NCBI RefSeq assembly: GCF_030852425.1
Contig: NZ_NSDM01000013.1
Span: forward strand, 1-64,000
Length of the DNA stretch: 64,000 nt
Direction of reading: 5' to 3'
Origin: Saccharothrix longispora
GTDB taxonomy: Bacteria > Actinomycetota > Actinomycetes > Mycobacteriales > Pseudonocardiaceae
Numbering within the stretch: the first letter of the stretch is position 1; every line of letters begins with the position of its first letter. Under the pieces are notes generated by a model that saw only the letters and a list, made by a program, of their open reading frames with translations, was not told the DNA's origin and searched no databases. The position numbers were made by a program, and so were the translations under genes. Shown one piece after another: positions 20,995-30,854 of the stretch.

Positions 20995-21617
20995 GACCGC
21001 ACCTCCCGGCGCAGCGCCGCGACCGCCAGGAGGAACAGCACGCAGTACAGCAGCGCGAACAGGACCCGCTCGAAAAGACCGATGACCACCGCGCCGGAAC
21101 CCGGGAACAACACCGCCACGTGGCTCAACATGAATACGACCGACGTGATACCCGCGGCCACCGAAAACCGACGCAGAGCCGTACTCGCGATGAACGTCCG
21201 GGAAATCAACCACCCCGCCAGCGGCAACGCCGCGAACATCACCGCCCCCGCGTACCGGTGCACCGCCCCCGAGAACGACGTCGGCGAACCGGACGGGTCC
21301 GTCGGGAACACCGTCGCCACCGCCAACCCCGCCGACCACAGCCCCAACAGCACCGCCACCGGCCCCCGCCTGGGCAAACCCGACCGGACCAGCGCCACCA
21401 GGAGCGCCGCCGACGCCGCCGCGAGCGACAACGCCGTCACCGCCAGCAGCCCCGCCCCGTCGTCCACGAAGATGTAATCGCTGATCGTGTGCGTGATCGG
21501 ACTCAACTCGCCCACCGACGACACGTGCAGGTAAACAATCGGGAACAACGACAGCACAAGCCCCCCGACGGCCAACGGCACCACCGCCGCCCGCCGGTCC
21601 CCCCGGATTTCCGCCAT
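20991..21617 (-). CDS. DUF998-like integral membrane protein
   Basis: 208-residue membrane protein with about six helices. The motif SPITHTISDYI after the first helix and VFPTDPSG in the middle resemble the DUF998 family, whose function is unknown. The ATG at 21617 has only a weak AGGA upstream. It overlaps the transporter-glycosyltransferase gene by 4 bases, so the two are co-translated; together they may form a membrane glycosylation or export unit. Confidence 0.72.
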   Translation of the reverse strand: MAEIRGDRRAAVVPLAVGGLVLSLFPIVYLHVSSVGELSPITHTISDYIFVDDGAGLLAVTALSLAAASAALLVALVRSGLPRRGPVAVLLGLWSAGLAVATVFPTDPSGSPTSFSGAVHRYAGAVMFAALPLAGWLISRTFIASTALRRFSVAAGITSVVFMLSHVAVLFPGSGAVVIGLFERVLFALLYCVLFLLAVAALRREVRS

Positions 21618-21739
21618 ACCGGGATCCTGCTGCCGAAAGGACGCCGGAGGATATCCGGAACACCCCCGAGGAAACCCTGACCCCACCCGGAGAACCCTGG
21701 TGGGGCTGACCCCACCACCCGCACGGCACGCCGACGCCC

Positions 21740-21745
21740 TAGGCT
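21740..21745 (+). promoter_or_regulatory. -10 element of ABC exporter operon
   Basis: TAGGCT ends 8 bases before the GTG at 21754. No ribosome site is visible, so a leaderless message is likely. No convincing -35 was seen. Confidence 0.45.
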
Positions 21746-21753
21746 TCCCCGTC

Positions 21754-22688
<935 letters not shown>

Positions 22689-22692
<4 letters not shown>

Positions 22693-23474
22693 CCCACCCC
22701 CGCTTCACCCCCGGCACCTTCACCCCCGCACCCGGCCGCGGCCGGCTCGGCCGCATGCTCCTCGCCCAGGCCCGCACCGAAACCCTGCTCACCCTGCGCA
22801 ACGGCGAGCAGATCCTGCTCACCGTCCTCATCCCCGTCGCGCTGCTCGTCGCCATGACCCTCATGACGATCATCCCCGCGCCCGACCCGCGCGTCGCCAC
22901 CTCCACCGCGCGCGTCCTCGCCCTCGCCGTCATCTCCTCGGCGTTCACCGGCCAGGCCATCGCCCTCGGCTTCGACCGCCGCTACGGCGTCATCAAGCGC
23001 CTCGCCGCCACCGCCCTGCCCCGCTGGCTCCTCGTCGCCGGCCGCGTCACCGCCGCCCTCGCCGTCGTCGCCGTCCAGGTCGCCATCATCACGGTCGTCG
23101 CCCTCCTGCTCGGCTGGGACCTCCCGCCCGCCGGCGGCCTGCTGTGGACCGTCGCGCTCCTCGTGCTCGGCACCCTGTCCTTCGGCGCCCTCGGCGTCCT
23201 CCTCGGCGGCGCGCTGCGCGCCGAGATCGTCCTCGCCCTGGCCAACATCGTCTGGTTCGTGCTGCTGCTCATCGGTGGCGTCGCCCTCGGCGTCGAGGAC
23301 CTCCCCGGCCCCCTCGCCACCGTCGTCGACCTGCTGCCCTCCGCCGCACTCGCCGAAGCCCTCACCACCACCGTCGTCGACGGCGCCGCCCCCGGCGCCG
23401 GGCCCGTCGCCGTCCTGCTCGCCTGGGGCCTCGCCGCCGGAGCCCTCGCCACCCGCACCACCAGGGTCGACTGA
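22689..23474 (+). CDS. ABC exporter permease (ABC-2 type)
   Basis: 261-residue membrane protein with six helices, partner of the preceding ATPase. The stretch FDRRYGVIKRLAATALPRW between helices two and three is typical of ABC-2 permeases. The GTG overlaps the ATPase stop by 4 bases. Confidence 0.86.
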
Positions 23475-23505
23475 CCCCGCCCGGCAACCCTCAGGAACCG
23501 GTACC

Positions 23506-23511
23506 TACCAT
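23506..23511 (+). promoter_or_regulatory. -10 element for ctaA
   Basis: TACCAT ends 6 bases before the GTG at 23518, the spacing of a leaderless transcript; no Shine-Dalgarno is present between them. Confidence 0.5.
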
Positions 23512-23517
23512 CGGGAC

Positions 23518-24471
23518 GTGTCCGTCCCACCCTGGTTCACCCGCTTCCTCGGCACGTTCCAGCGCGCCTTCGCCATCGCCGTGGTCATCGCCCAGGGCGG
23601 CATCGCGGTCACCGGCTCGATCGTGCGGGTGACCGGGTCGGGCCTCGGCTGCCCCACCTGGCCCCAGTGCTTCGAGGGCAGCATGGTGCCCGTCGAGCAC
23701 CCCGAGGTCGCCTCCCTGCACCAGTGGGTCGAGTTCGGCAACCGCACCCTCACCGGCGTCGTCGGCGTCATCGCCGCCCTCTGCGTCCTCGCCGCCTGGT
23801 TCGACCGGCCCCGTCGGCGCCGCGTCGTCACGCTCGCGCTCATCCAGTTCGGCGGCGTCGTCCTCCAGGCCGTCGTCGGCGGCCTCACCGTGCTCACCGG
23901 CCTGCTCTGGTGGACCGTCAGCGTCCACTTCCTGATCTCGATGGCGCTCGTCTGGTTCGCCGTGCTGCTCGTCGCCGCGCTCCGCGAGGGCGACGAACCC
24001 GCCCGCCCCCTCGTGCCCCGGCCCCTGATGGCGCTCCAGGTCGTGCAGGCCGCCGTCCTCGGCCTCCTGCTCCTCGCCGGGACCTTCGTCACCGCCGCGG
24101 GCCCCCACGCGGGCGACGCGGACACCCCCCGCCTCGACGCCCCCGTCGACACCCTCGCCCAGTTGCACGCCGACCTGCTGTTCCTGTTCCTCGGCATGCT
24201 CGTCGCGCTCGGCTTCGCCCTGCGCGGCCACCCCGTGCCCCGCCGCCCCTACTGGCTGCTCGTCGCCGTCGTGCTCGCCCAGGGCGTGCTCGGCATGGTC
24301 CAGTACTGGACCGGCGTGCCCGAGGTGCTGGTCTCACTGCACGTGCTGGGCGCGGGCGCGGTGGTCGTCGCCACCGCCGCCCTGTGGACCTCGACCCGCG
24401 AACGGGCTCACTTCGTCGACGACGGCCTGCGCTCCCACACGGCGGGCAGCTCCGTCGCCAGCCACGCGTAG
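23518..24471 (+). CDS. ctaA: Heme A synthase (COX15/CtaA family)
   Basis: 317-residue protein with eight membrane helices that oxidises the methyl group of heme O to give heme A for cytochrome c oxidase. The first extracellular loop carries the conserved GSGLGCPTWPQCFEG with its cysteine pair. Conserved helix histidines appear in SLHQWVEFGNR, SVHFLIS, QLHADLL and SLHVLGAG. Its product follows that of CtaB, encoded at 38289. Its last 64 bases overlap the opposing GbsR-like gene. Confidence 0.9.
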   Translation: MSVPPWFTRFLGTFQRAFAIAVVIAQGGIAVTGSIVRVTGSGLGCPTWPQCFEGSMVPVEHPEVASLHQWVEFGNRTLTGVVGVIAALCVLAAWFDRPRRRRVVTLALIQFGGVVLQAVVGGLTVLTGLLWWTVSVHFLISMALVWFAVLLVAALREGDEPARPLVPRPLMALQVVQAAVLGLLLLAGTFVTAAGPHAGDADTPRLDAPVDTLAQLHADLLFLFLGMLVALGFALRGHPVPRRPYWLLVAVVLAQGVLGMVQYWTGVPEVLVSLHVLGAGAVVVATAALWTSTRERAHFVDDGLRSHTAGSSVASHA

Positions 24472-24872
24472 AGGTCGTCCACGGCGCGCAGCCGCATCGC
24501 CCGCTCCGGGTCGCCGCTCATCAACCGCATGCCCGACTCGGTCAGCTCGCGCACGCTGATCAGCGCGTCCAGCTTCGTCTGCACCAGGTCGGCCCAGCGC
24601 TTCTCGTTGATGCGGTACTGCGACGCCTGCCGGCCGCGGCGCGTGCGCTTCGTCACGAGGCCGGCGTTGACCAGGAACTTCATGTTCGTGCTGATCGAAC
24701 CGCTGCTCGCCTCCAGCTCCTGGGACAGCTCGGCGGCGGTCCGCTCGGTCGGTTGGCACACCAGCAGGTAGCCGAGGATGCGCCCGCCGATCAGCGGGAT
24801 GCCCTCCTTCTCGAAGTGCGCCGCGAACCGCTCGATCCACGCGGACAGCCGGGTTTCCCGTCCCACGCTCAT
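24408..24872 (-). CDS. GbsR/MarR-type transcriptional regulator
   Basis: 154-residue winged-helix regulator. The helix-turn-helix (about 45-85: RTAAELSQELEASSGSISTN, then LVNAGLVTKR) is followed by a wing and a C-terminal dimerisation helix. The form resembles the GbsR branch of MarR regulators. A GAGGGGG site stands before the ATG. The 3' end overlaps ctaA antisense by 64 bases. It may regulate itself through the inverted repeat upstream, or the ABC exporter; the target is inference. Confidence 0.82.
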   Translation of the reverse strand: MSVGRETRLSAWIERFAAHFEKEGIPLIGGRILGYLLVCQPTERTAAELSQELEASSGSISTNMKFLVNAGLVTKRTRRGRQASQYRINEKRWADLVQTKLDALISVRELTESGMRLMSGDPERAMRLRAVDDLYAWLATELPAVWERRPSSTK

Positions 24873-24902
24873 GCGTCCCCCTCAGCTCCGGTCGACCGTC
24901 TT

Positions 24903-24928
24903 CTTCGGTAGACACTGAAGCCATAGTA
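24903..24928 (-). promoter_or_regulatory. Promoter and imperfect operator of the GbsR-like gene
   Basis: On the minus strand TACTAT (24928-24923) is a good -10, and just downstream (24920-24903) lies the imperfect inverted repeat CTTCAGTGTCTACCGAAG (arms CTTCnGT and ACnGAAG). The placement suits autoregulation. No clear -35 was seen. Confidence 0.45.
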
Positions 24929-24965
24929 GGTCGCATGCCCGATCTTCTCGCGAGGCGCGCCGGGT

Positions 24966-25490
24966 TCAGAGCCGGCGCAGGCCCGCGAGCACGCGCTCCA
25001 TCAGCCCGAGGTCGGGTTCCCCGCCGTCGCCGGAACCGGTCCGGTGCACGTCGATCAGGCCCCGCTCGGCCATGTCGCCGAGCAGGACCTTCGCCACCCC
25101 CAGCGGCAGCCGCAGCAGCGCCGCGACCTCCGCCACCGACCGCGGCGCCCCCACGAGCGAGATCACCTCGTGGTACTCGGCCTTCAGGCCGCCCGGGTAC
25201 TCCCAGTCGACCGCGGACACCAGCGTCTCGACCTCCAGCTGGTACGACGAGGTGGTGCGGCCACCGGTCCACGAGTAGGCGCGGACGATCGACGCCGCCT
25301 CCTCGCGGGGGTAGTCGAAGTCGTCGTCCTCGTCGTCGAACACCGGGCGGTGCGGCCTGGTGTCCCCCGTCGCCCCGGCCGGTGGCTGCTCCGGCACGGC
25401 CTTGCCCGACCGGCGCCGGCGCGAGTCGAAGCTGAACCCGTTGAGCAGGTCGGCGAACGCCTGCTCGTTCGGTGGCTCCCGATCGCTCAT
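24966..25490 (-). CDS. DUF742 protein (conservon CvnC-like)
   Basis: 174-residue DUF742 protein. An acidic linker (FDDEDDDFDYPREE, about 50-63) precedes the domain with SIVRAYSWTGGRT at its start and winged-helix-like ISLVGAPRSVAEVAALLRLP after it. Such proteins are the third member of actinomycete conservons. The ATG at 25490 lies 7 bases after the roadblock stop. Usually a small GTPase gene (CvnD) follows at once; here the next gene is an unrelated regulator. Confidence 0.87.
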   Translation of the reverse strand: MSDREPPNEQAFADLLNGFSFDSRRRRSGKAVPEQPPAGATGDTRPHRPVFDDEDDDFDYPREEAASIVRAYSWTGGRTTSSYQLEVETLVSAVDWEYPGGLKAEYHEVISLVGAPRSVAEVAALLRLPLGVAKVLLGDMAERGLIDVHRTGSGDGGEPDLGLMERVLAGLRRL

Positions 25491-25497
25491 GACCACC

Positions 25498-25941
25498 TCA
25501 CGCGGAAGGGCGGGCCATCATCCGCTTCGCGCCGTGGAGCTGAGCGCGCAGCTCTGGGGTGAGGAGCTGGCCGACCTGCTCGACGACGACCGTCATCTCG
25601 TAGGCGACCTGCCCCACGTCGGCGTCCGGCGCGGCCAGCACCGCGAGGCACGAGCCGTCCCGGATCGACATCAGCAGCATGATCCCGTACTGCATCTCGA
25701 TCACCGAGCGCAGCACCGCGCCGCCGTCGAAGCAGTGCGACGCCGACTCCGTGAGGCTCGCCACGCCGGCCGCGATGGCCGCCAACTGGTCCGCCCGGTC
25801 GTTCGGCAGCCCGTTCGACGCGGTGAGCAGCAGGCCGTCCACCGAGATCACCACGGCGTGGGCCACCCCCGGCACGCGCTCGGCGAAGTTGCCCACCAGC
25901 CAGCCGAACCGGTCGACCTGCCGCGACTTCTGCGTGCTCAT
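25498..25941 (-). CDS. Roadblock/LC7 protein (conservon CvnB-like)
   Basis: 147-residue roadblock/LC7 domain protein; the core from VPGVAHAVVISVDGLLLTAS to VVVEQVGQLLTP is typical. These proteins are thought to act as regulators of the partner GTPase and to bind the histidine kinase. The ATG overlaps the kinase stop by 4 bases. Confidence 0.9.
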   Translation of the reverse strand: MSTQKSRQVDRFGWLVGNFAERVPGVAHAVVISVDGLLLTASNGLPNDRADQLAAIAAGVASLTESASHCFDGGAVLRSVIEMQYGIMLLMSIRDGSCLAVLAAPDADVGQVAYEMTVVVEQVGQLLTPELRAQLHGAKRMMARPSA

Positions 25942-28520
25942 CCACTCTCCTGCCCAGCTCTGTTCCCACCGGATTCCCGCTCACCTTGCCGGACGCCGGT
26001 CTGGTAGCTGGCGAGGAAACCGCGTGTCGCCTGCGGATCCCTCCGTACGGGTGCCACCACATCGGGCGCACCCGGCCGTTCCGGCACAAGGTTGGTGCGG
26101 GGCCGCCTCTTCGGCAGCCCCGCCGGGTTCTCGTCCACGGGCGCCTCCCCGCGCTCGTGGGTGTCCGCGGCGCGGTGCCGCGCGGGTTCCGCGGGGCTCG
26201 ACGGCGCCCTGGTGCCGCCGAACCAGACCGACCCGGCGCGCCCGGGGCCGTCACCGGCGGGCGTGGCCGGGGTCGGCGCGTCGGGGGCGGTGGTGCCGCG
26301 GAACGGCGCCCAGCCGTCCTCCTCCAGCGGCACGACGGGAGGCAGGCCGGGCTTCGGCAGGACGGGCTGCGGCAGCGACGGCCGGCCCGAGCGCGGCGGC
26401 AGGTCCACCGCCGCGCCGTCGGGGGGTCCGGCGTGCGGCGCCGCCCGGTGCGCGCCGGGCACGGGCAGCCGGCCCGGACCCGGTCGGCCCACGACCGGCA
26501 GGGGACCGGACGGCGGTCCACCGGCCTGGGGCTGTGCCAGCCGCTGCGCCACCGGACCGCCGACCTGGGCGGGCACCGGGCGCGCGGGTGCCGAGGAGAC
26601 GGCGCGGACCAGTTCGGCGGGCAGCGCCACGACGGCGCGCAGGCCGTCGCCCTGCTCGCGCAGCACGACCTCGATGCCGTGCCGCCCGGCGAGCCTGCCG
26701 ACCACGTACAGGCCGAGCTGGCGGGACACCGGCAGCTCGCCGGACTCGTCCTCGGCGGCGAGCGCGATCCGGCGGTTGGCCTGCGCCAGGTCCTCCTCCG
26801 CCATGCCGACGCCCAGGTCGACCACGTCGACCAGCACGCCCCCGCCGGGGCGCGGCCGGCCGCCCACCACGACCTGGGTGCGCGGCGGCGAGAACGTGGT
26901 CGCGTTGTCCAGCAGCTCGGCGACCAGCCGGACCAGGTCGCCCGCGGCGTAGCCGACGACCTCGACGGACGGCGTGGTCTGCACGACGACGCGCTGGTAC
27001 TGCTCGATCTCGGACGCGGCGGCGCGCAGCACGTCGCCCAGCGGCACCGGGCGGGTGAAGCGGCGGGCCACGTCGCTGCCGGAGAGCACCATCAGGTTCT
27101 CGTTGTTGCGGCGCATCCGGGTGGCGAGGTTGTCCAGCTTGAACAGGTTCGCCAGCTGCTCGGGGTTCTCCTCCTGGCGCTCCAGCTCCTCCATGAGCCG
27201 GAGCTGCCGCTCCACGAGGCCCTGGCTGCGGCGGGACAGGTTGGTGAACGCGTTGCGCATGCCGGTGCGCAGGGCGGCCTGCTCGGCCGCGGAGCTGACC
27301 GCCTGCCGGTGCACCGCGTCGAACGCGCGCGCCAGCTGGCCCAGCTCCTCCCGGGTGTGCACGGGCACGGGCTCGACGGTCACGTCGTGGGCGCTGTTCT
27401 CGCGCAGCTGCGCGACCAGCGCGGGCAGGCGGTGCTCGGCGACGTCCAGCGCGGCGGTGCGCAGGGCGCGCAGCGAGCGCAGCAGGTAGCTGCCGACCAC
27501 GAAGCCGATGGCCGCGGCGGTGAACAGGGACGCCAGCAGGATCACCGAGGCCGCGCCGGCCAGGTCGGACGTGGAGTCCTGGAGGCGGGACGCGGTGGTG
27601 TCCAGCCGCGCCTCCAGGCCGCGCATCACGACGCCGAGCTGCTTGAGCGTGCCCTGCGAGCCGCTGTTCCACTCGTCGACGTCGACGTCGCGGACCGCGG
27701 CCGGGTTGGCGCGCACGTCCTGGAGGACGCGGTTGCGCACGTCGACGTCGGGGCCGGAGACGGCGGCGCGGTAGTCGGCCTGCTGCTCGGGGGTGGCGAC
27801 CGCGGAGAAGTCGGCCAGCTTGTCCTGCTGGCGGGTCCAGGACTGCTCCAGCGAGGTGCGCTCGGTGTCGAGCAGGGAGCCGCGGCCGGCGCCCGCGAGG
27901 ACGACGGCGTGCTGCCAGGACACCTGCTCGCCCGCCATGGCGAGGTTGTGCAGGGCGGTGGCCGTGCCGGACAGGGCCGGGTCGCCGAAGTCGCCGACCA
28001 TGGCCTGGTCGAAGTCCATCAGGGCGCGCAGCACCACGCTGTAGCCGCCGATGCCGCCGGAGAGGTCGACGCTGCCCGCGAGCACCCGGTCGCGCAGCTG
28101 CGGCAGGCCGTCGAGCTGCACGACCACGTCCCGGTACCGGGCGGCGGTGACCTCGCCGAGCGTGCTGGTGCGCCCCATCAGGTTCTTCACGCCCGCGGCC
28201 GCGGTGTCGGTGGCGCGGGTCAGGTCGCGGTAGTCCCGGGCGTCGACGCCACCGTCGTCCGCGCGCCGGGCGGCGAGGGCGCGTTCGGCCTGGACGCCCT
28301 CGATCAGCGGGTCGAGGCCGGCGCGCAGCGTGACGAGGCGCTGCATCGCGGAGTAGTTGTCCGCGCTCGTGACGTAACCGCGGATCTGCACGAGGCCCGC
28401 GCCGACGGCGACGAGGACCGGCACCGCCAGCACGGCGGCGAGCTTGACCGGCAGACGCCAATTCCGCCAGTCCGCGACGGCTCTCCACCACTGCCCGCGC
28501 GCGTTGTTGTCGCCAGTCAC
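25938..28520 (-). CDS. Sensor histidine-kinase-like protein (conservon CvnA-like)
   Basis: 860-residue membrane sensor. The first helix is at about 28-46, then an extracytoplasmic region of about 275 residues resembling nitrate/nitrite-sensing (NIT) domains. A second helix is at about 325-348, then HAMP, a coiled region with the conserved LATRMRRNNENLMVLSG block, and a GHKL ATPase domain (N-box LVAELLDNATTFSPP). The last 210 residues are a Pro/Gly/Arg-rich tail. As usual for conservon kinases, the phospho-acceptor His box is not obvious. GTG 28520 has only a weak ribosome site. It heads the three-gene operon. Confidence 0.88.
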   Translation of the reverse strand: MTGDNNARGQWWRAVADWRNWRLPVKLAAVLAVPVLVAVGAGLVQIRGYVTSADNYSAMQRLVTLRAGLDPLIEGVQAERALAARRADDGGVDARDYRDLTRATDTAAAGVKNLMGRTSTLGEVTAARYRDVVVQLDGLPQLRDRVLAGSVDLSGGIGGYSVVLRALMDFDQAMVGDFGDPALSGTATALHNLAMAGEQVSWQHAVVLAGAGRGSLLDTERTSLEQSWTRQQDKLADFSAVATPEQQADYRAAVSGPDVDVRNRVLQDVRANPAAVRDVDVDEWNSGSQGTLKQLGVVMRGLEARLDTTASRLQDSTSDLAGAASVILLASLFTAAAIGFVVGSYLLRSLRALRTAALDVAEHRLPALVAQLRENSAHDVTVEPVPVHTREELGQLARAFDAVHRQAVSSAAEQAALRTGMRNAFTNLSRRSQGLVERQLRLMEELERQEENPEQLANLFKLDNLATRMRRNNENLMVLSGSDVARRFTRPVPLGDVLRAAASEIEQYQRVVVQTTPSVEVVGYAAGDLVRLVAELLDNATTFSPPRTQVVVGGRPRPGGGVLVDVVDLGVGMAEEDLAQANRRIALAAEDESGELPVSRQLGLYVVGRLAGRHGIEVVLREQGDGLRAVVALPAELVRAVSSAPARPVPAQVGGPVAQRLAQPQAGGPPSGPLPVVGRPGPGRLPVPGAHRAAPHAGPPDGAAVDLPPRSGRPSLPQPVLPKPGLPPVVPLEEDGWAPFRGTTAPDAPTPATPAGDGPGRAGSVWFGGTRAPSSPAEPARHRAADTHERGEAPVDENPAGLPKRRPRTNLVPERPGAPDVVAPVRRDPQATRGFLASYQTGVRQGERESGGNRAGQESG

Positions 28521-28850
28521 CAGACAAGCCCCGGAAAGTCCGTAGTTGTTTCACAGTCGAACGACGCCGCAACCTTTTCGGCGCGGACGGGCGGATGTTG
28601 CTGCGCGATAGTAGGTGGTGGACAGGCGGGGGACAACGACCTTGCGGTAGGTCCTCATCCGATCGGCGGAGCGTGACGGTCGGAAGTTTTCCGGTTAACC
28701 GCGCAAGCGGGGGGCCGCTGCCGGCCAGGGCCGGTGGTCGTGTCCAGGTCGGCGGGGGCGTTGACTAGCCGGCCGGCGCGGTTACGCTGAGCGCCCGCCG
28801 GCTGCCGGAGCACCCCGTTGCGCGGCGTGCACAATTCCCGTGGAGGATTG
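28521..28850. promoter_or_regulatory. Divergent promoter region, conservon / DUF485-symporter
   Basis: 330 bases without a gene between divergent operons. Rightward, TTGACT (28761-28766), 16 bases, TACGCT (28783-28788) form a good promoter for the DUF485 gene, giving a leader of about 55 bases. The half nearer the conservon is relatively AT-rich (28540-28620), as expected of a promoter, but I could not fix its elements. Confidence 0.55.
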
Positions 28851-29267
28851 ATGACGAAGGCGATCCTGCCTCCGACGGATTCGCGACACGCCCGCGGCGG
28901 ACGCGGCTTCGCCACTTTCGACGAACCGCCGCCGCCGTTGTTGGTCGACGAAGCGGGAGAACCGGACTTCGTCGCCCTTCGCGACAGCGCCGATTTCCAG
29001 GAGCTGCGCCGACGAACGATGATCTTCGTCGTGCCCGCCACGTGCGGATTCCTGCTCTGGTACCTCGGGTACGTGTCGCTGTCGGCGTGGGCGCCGGACT
29101 TCATGGGCACGCCGGTGCTCGGGGTGATCAACGTGGGCCTGCTGTTCGGCCTGCTCCAGTTCGTCACGACGATCGCGCTGACCCTGGCGTACGCCCGCTA
29201 CGCGCGGCGCAGGCTGGACCCGCAGGTGGCCGCGGTCCGCTCGCTCACCACGGAGGACCGCGCCTGA
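28851..29267 (+). CDS. DUF485 membrane protein, symporter partner
   Basis: 138-residue protein: a soluble N-terminus of about 50 residues, then a DUF485 domain with two membrane helices. The segments DFQELRRRTMIFVVPAT and GLLFGLLQFVTTIALTLAYA are typical. DUF485 proteins are encoded directly before ActP-type acetate symporters, as here (TGATG junction). GGAGG stands 4 bases before the ATG. It is probably an accessory subunit or stability factor of the symporter. Confidence 0.9.
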   Translation: MTKAILPPTDSRHARGGRGFATFDEPPPPLLVDEAGEPDFVALRDSADFQELRRRTMIFVVPATCGFLLWYLGYVSLSAWAPDFMGTPVLGVINVGLLFGLLQFVTTIALTLAYARYARRRLDPQVAAVRSLTTEDRA

Positions 29268-30844
29268 TGGGCGGCAACACCGCGATCAACCTCGGCGTCT
29301 TCGGCGTCTTCGTGCTGATCACCCTGTTCATCGTGTACCGCGCGGGCAGCCGCAACTCGACGGCGGCGGACTACTACGCCGCGGGGTCGAGCTTCACCGG
29401 GCCGCAGAACGGCATCGCGCTGTCCGGCGACTTCCTGTCCGCCGCGTCGTTCCTCGGCATCTCCGGCAGCATCGCGGTCAACGGCTACGACGGGTTCCTC
29501 TACTCCATCGGCTGGGTCGTGTCCTGGCTGATGGGCCTGATGATCATCTCGGAGCGGCTGCGCAACACCGGCCGGTTCACCCTCGGCGACGTGCTGGCGT
29601 TCCGGATGCGGCAGCGGCCCGTGCGCGCGGCGGCGGCGAACGTGACGCTGGTGATCTCGCTGTTCTACATGATCGCGCAGATGGCGGGCGCGGGCGCGCT
29701 GATGGCGCTGCTGCTGGACGTGCACACCAAGGGCGGCCAGGCGGTCGTCATCGCCGTGGTGGGCATCGTCATGGTGCTGTACGTGCTGCTGGGCGGCATG
29801 AAGGGCACCACGTGGGTGCAGATCATCAAGGCCGTCTTCCTGATCCTGTGCGTGACCCTGATGACGGTGTTCCTGCTCGGCAAGTTCGGGTTCAGCCTGT
29901 CGGCGATCCTGGAGACCGCGTCGCGCAACACCCCGCTCGGACCGGAGGTGCTGGAGCCCGGAGCCCGGTACGGCGGCACCACGCTGAGCCGGCTGGACTT
30001 CCTGTCCCTGGCGCTGGCGCTCGTGCTGGGCACCGCGTCGCTGCCGCACGTGCTGATGCGCTTCTACACCGTGCCGAACGCCCGCGAGGCGCGCCGCTCG
30101 GTGGTATGGGCGACGTGGATGATGGCGATCTTCTACCTGTGCACGCTGGTCATCGGCTTCGGCGCGCTGGCGCTGGTGGGCGCCGAGGACATCAGGTCCG
30201 CGCCGGGCGGCGAGAACTCCGCCGCGCCGCTGCTGGCCTACGAGGTCGGCGGCGCGGTGCTGCTGGGCGTCGTCAGCGCCGTGGCGTTCGCGACGATCCT
30301 GGCGGTGGTGGCGGGGCTGACGCTGACGGCGTCGGCGTCGTTCGCGCACGACGTGTACGCCAACGTGATCAAGCACGGCCGGGCCGACCCGAGCTCGGAG
30401 GTCCGCGTCGCCCGCCTGACCGCGGTGGTCGTGGGCGTGCTCGCGATCGCCGGCGGCATCGCGGCCAACGGGCAGAACGTCGCGTTCCTGGTGGCGCTGG
30501 CGTTCGCGCTGGCCGCGTCGGCGAACCTGTCGACGATCATCTACTCGATGTTCTGGAAGCGGTTCAACACGCCGGGCACCCTGTGGGCGGTCTACGGCGG
30601 GCTCGGCTCGTGCATCGTGCTGATCGCCTTCTCCCCCGCGGTGTCGGGCACGAAGACGTCGATCTTCCCGGACGTCGACTTCGCCTGGTTCCCGCTCGGC
30701 AACCCGGGCCTGGTCTCGATCCCGTTCTCGTTCCTGTGCGGCTACCTGGGCACGGTCCTGTCGAAGGAGGAGCCCGACCCGGTCAAGCAGGCCGAGATGG
30801 AAGTCCGCTCCCTGACCGGCATCGGCTCGGGCCTCCGCCCCTGA
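29267..30844 (+). CDS. Cation/acetate symporter, ActP-like
   Basis: 525-residue sodium:solute symporter with about 13 membrane helices. The early helices read SLSGDFLSAASFLGI-like (ALSGDFLSAASFLGISGSIA), typical of ActP; NVTLVISLFYMIAQMAGAGAL and a late SANLSTIIYSMFWKRFNTPG are also characteristic. It would take up acetate or another short monocarboxylate. Coupled to the DUF485 gene by a one-base overlap. The substrate is inferred from family and partner. Confidence 0.88.
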   Translation: MGGNTAINLGVFGVFVLITLFIVYRAGSRNSTAADYYAAGSSFTGPQNGIALSGDFLSAASFLGISGSIAVNGYDGFLYSIGWVVSWLMGLMIISERLRNTGRFTLGDVLAFRMRQRPVRAAAANVTLVISLFYMIAQMAGAGALMALLLDVHTKGGQAVVIAVVGIVMVLYVLLGGMKGTTWVQIIKAVFLILCVTLMTVFLLGKFGFSLSAILETASRNTPLGPEVLEPGARYGGTTLSRLDFLSLALALVLGTASLPHVLMRFYTVPNAREARRSVVWATWMMAIFYLCTLVIGFGALALVGAEDIRSAPGGENSAAPLLAYEVGGAVLLGVVSAVAFATILAVVAGLTLTASASFAHDVYANVIKHGRADPSSEVRVARLTAVVVGVLAIAGGIAANGQNVAFLVALAFALAASANLSTIIYSMFWKRFNTPGTLWAVYGGLGSCIVLIAFSPAVSGTKTSIFPDVDFAWFPLGNPGLVSIPFSFLCGYLGTVLSKEEPDPVKQAEMEVRSLTGIGSGLRP

Positions 30845-30854
30845 CCCCCGAGAG

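Noticed and set aside
20995-21729. Upstream extension of the transporter-glycosyltransferase frame
   Set aside because: It overlaps the DUF998-like gene completely in another frame; GTG 20994 overlaps that gene's stop in the usual coupled way.
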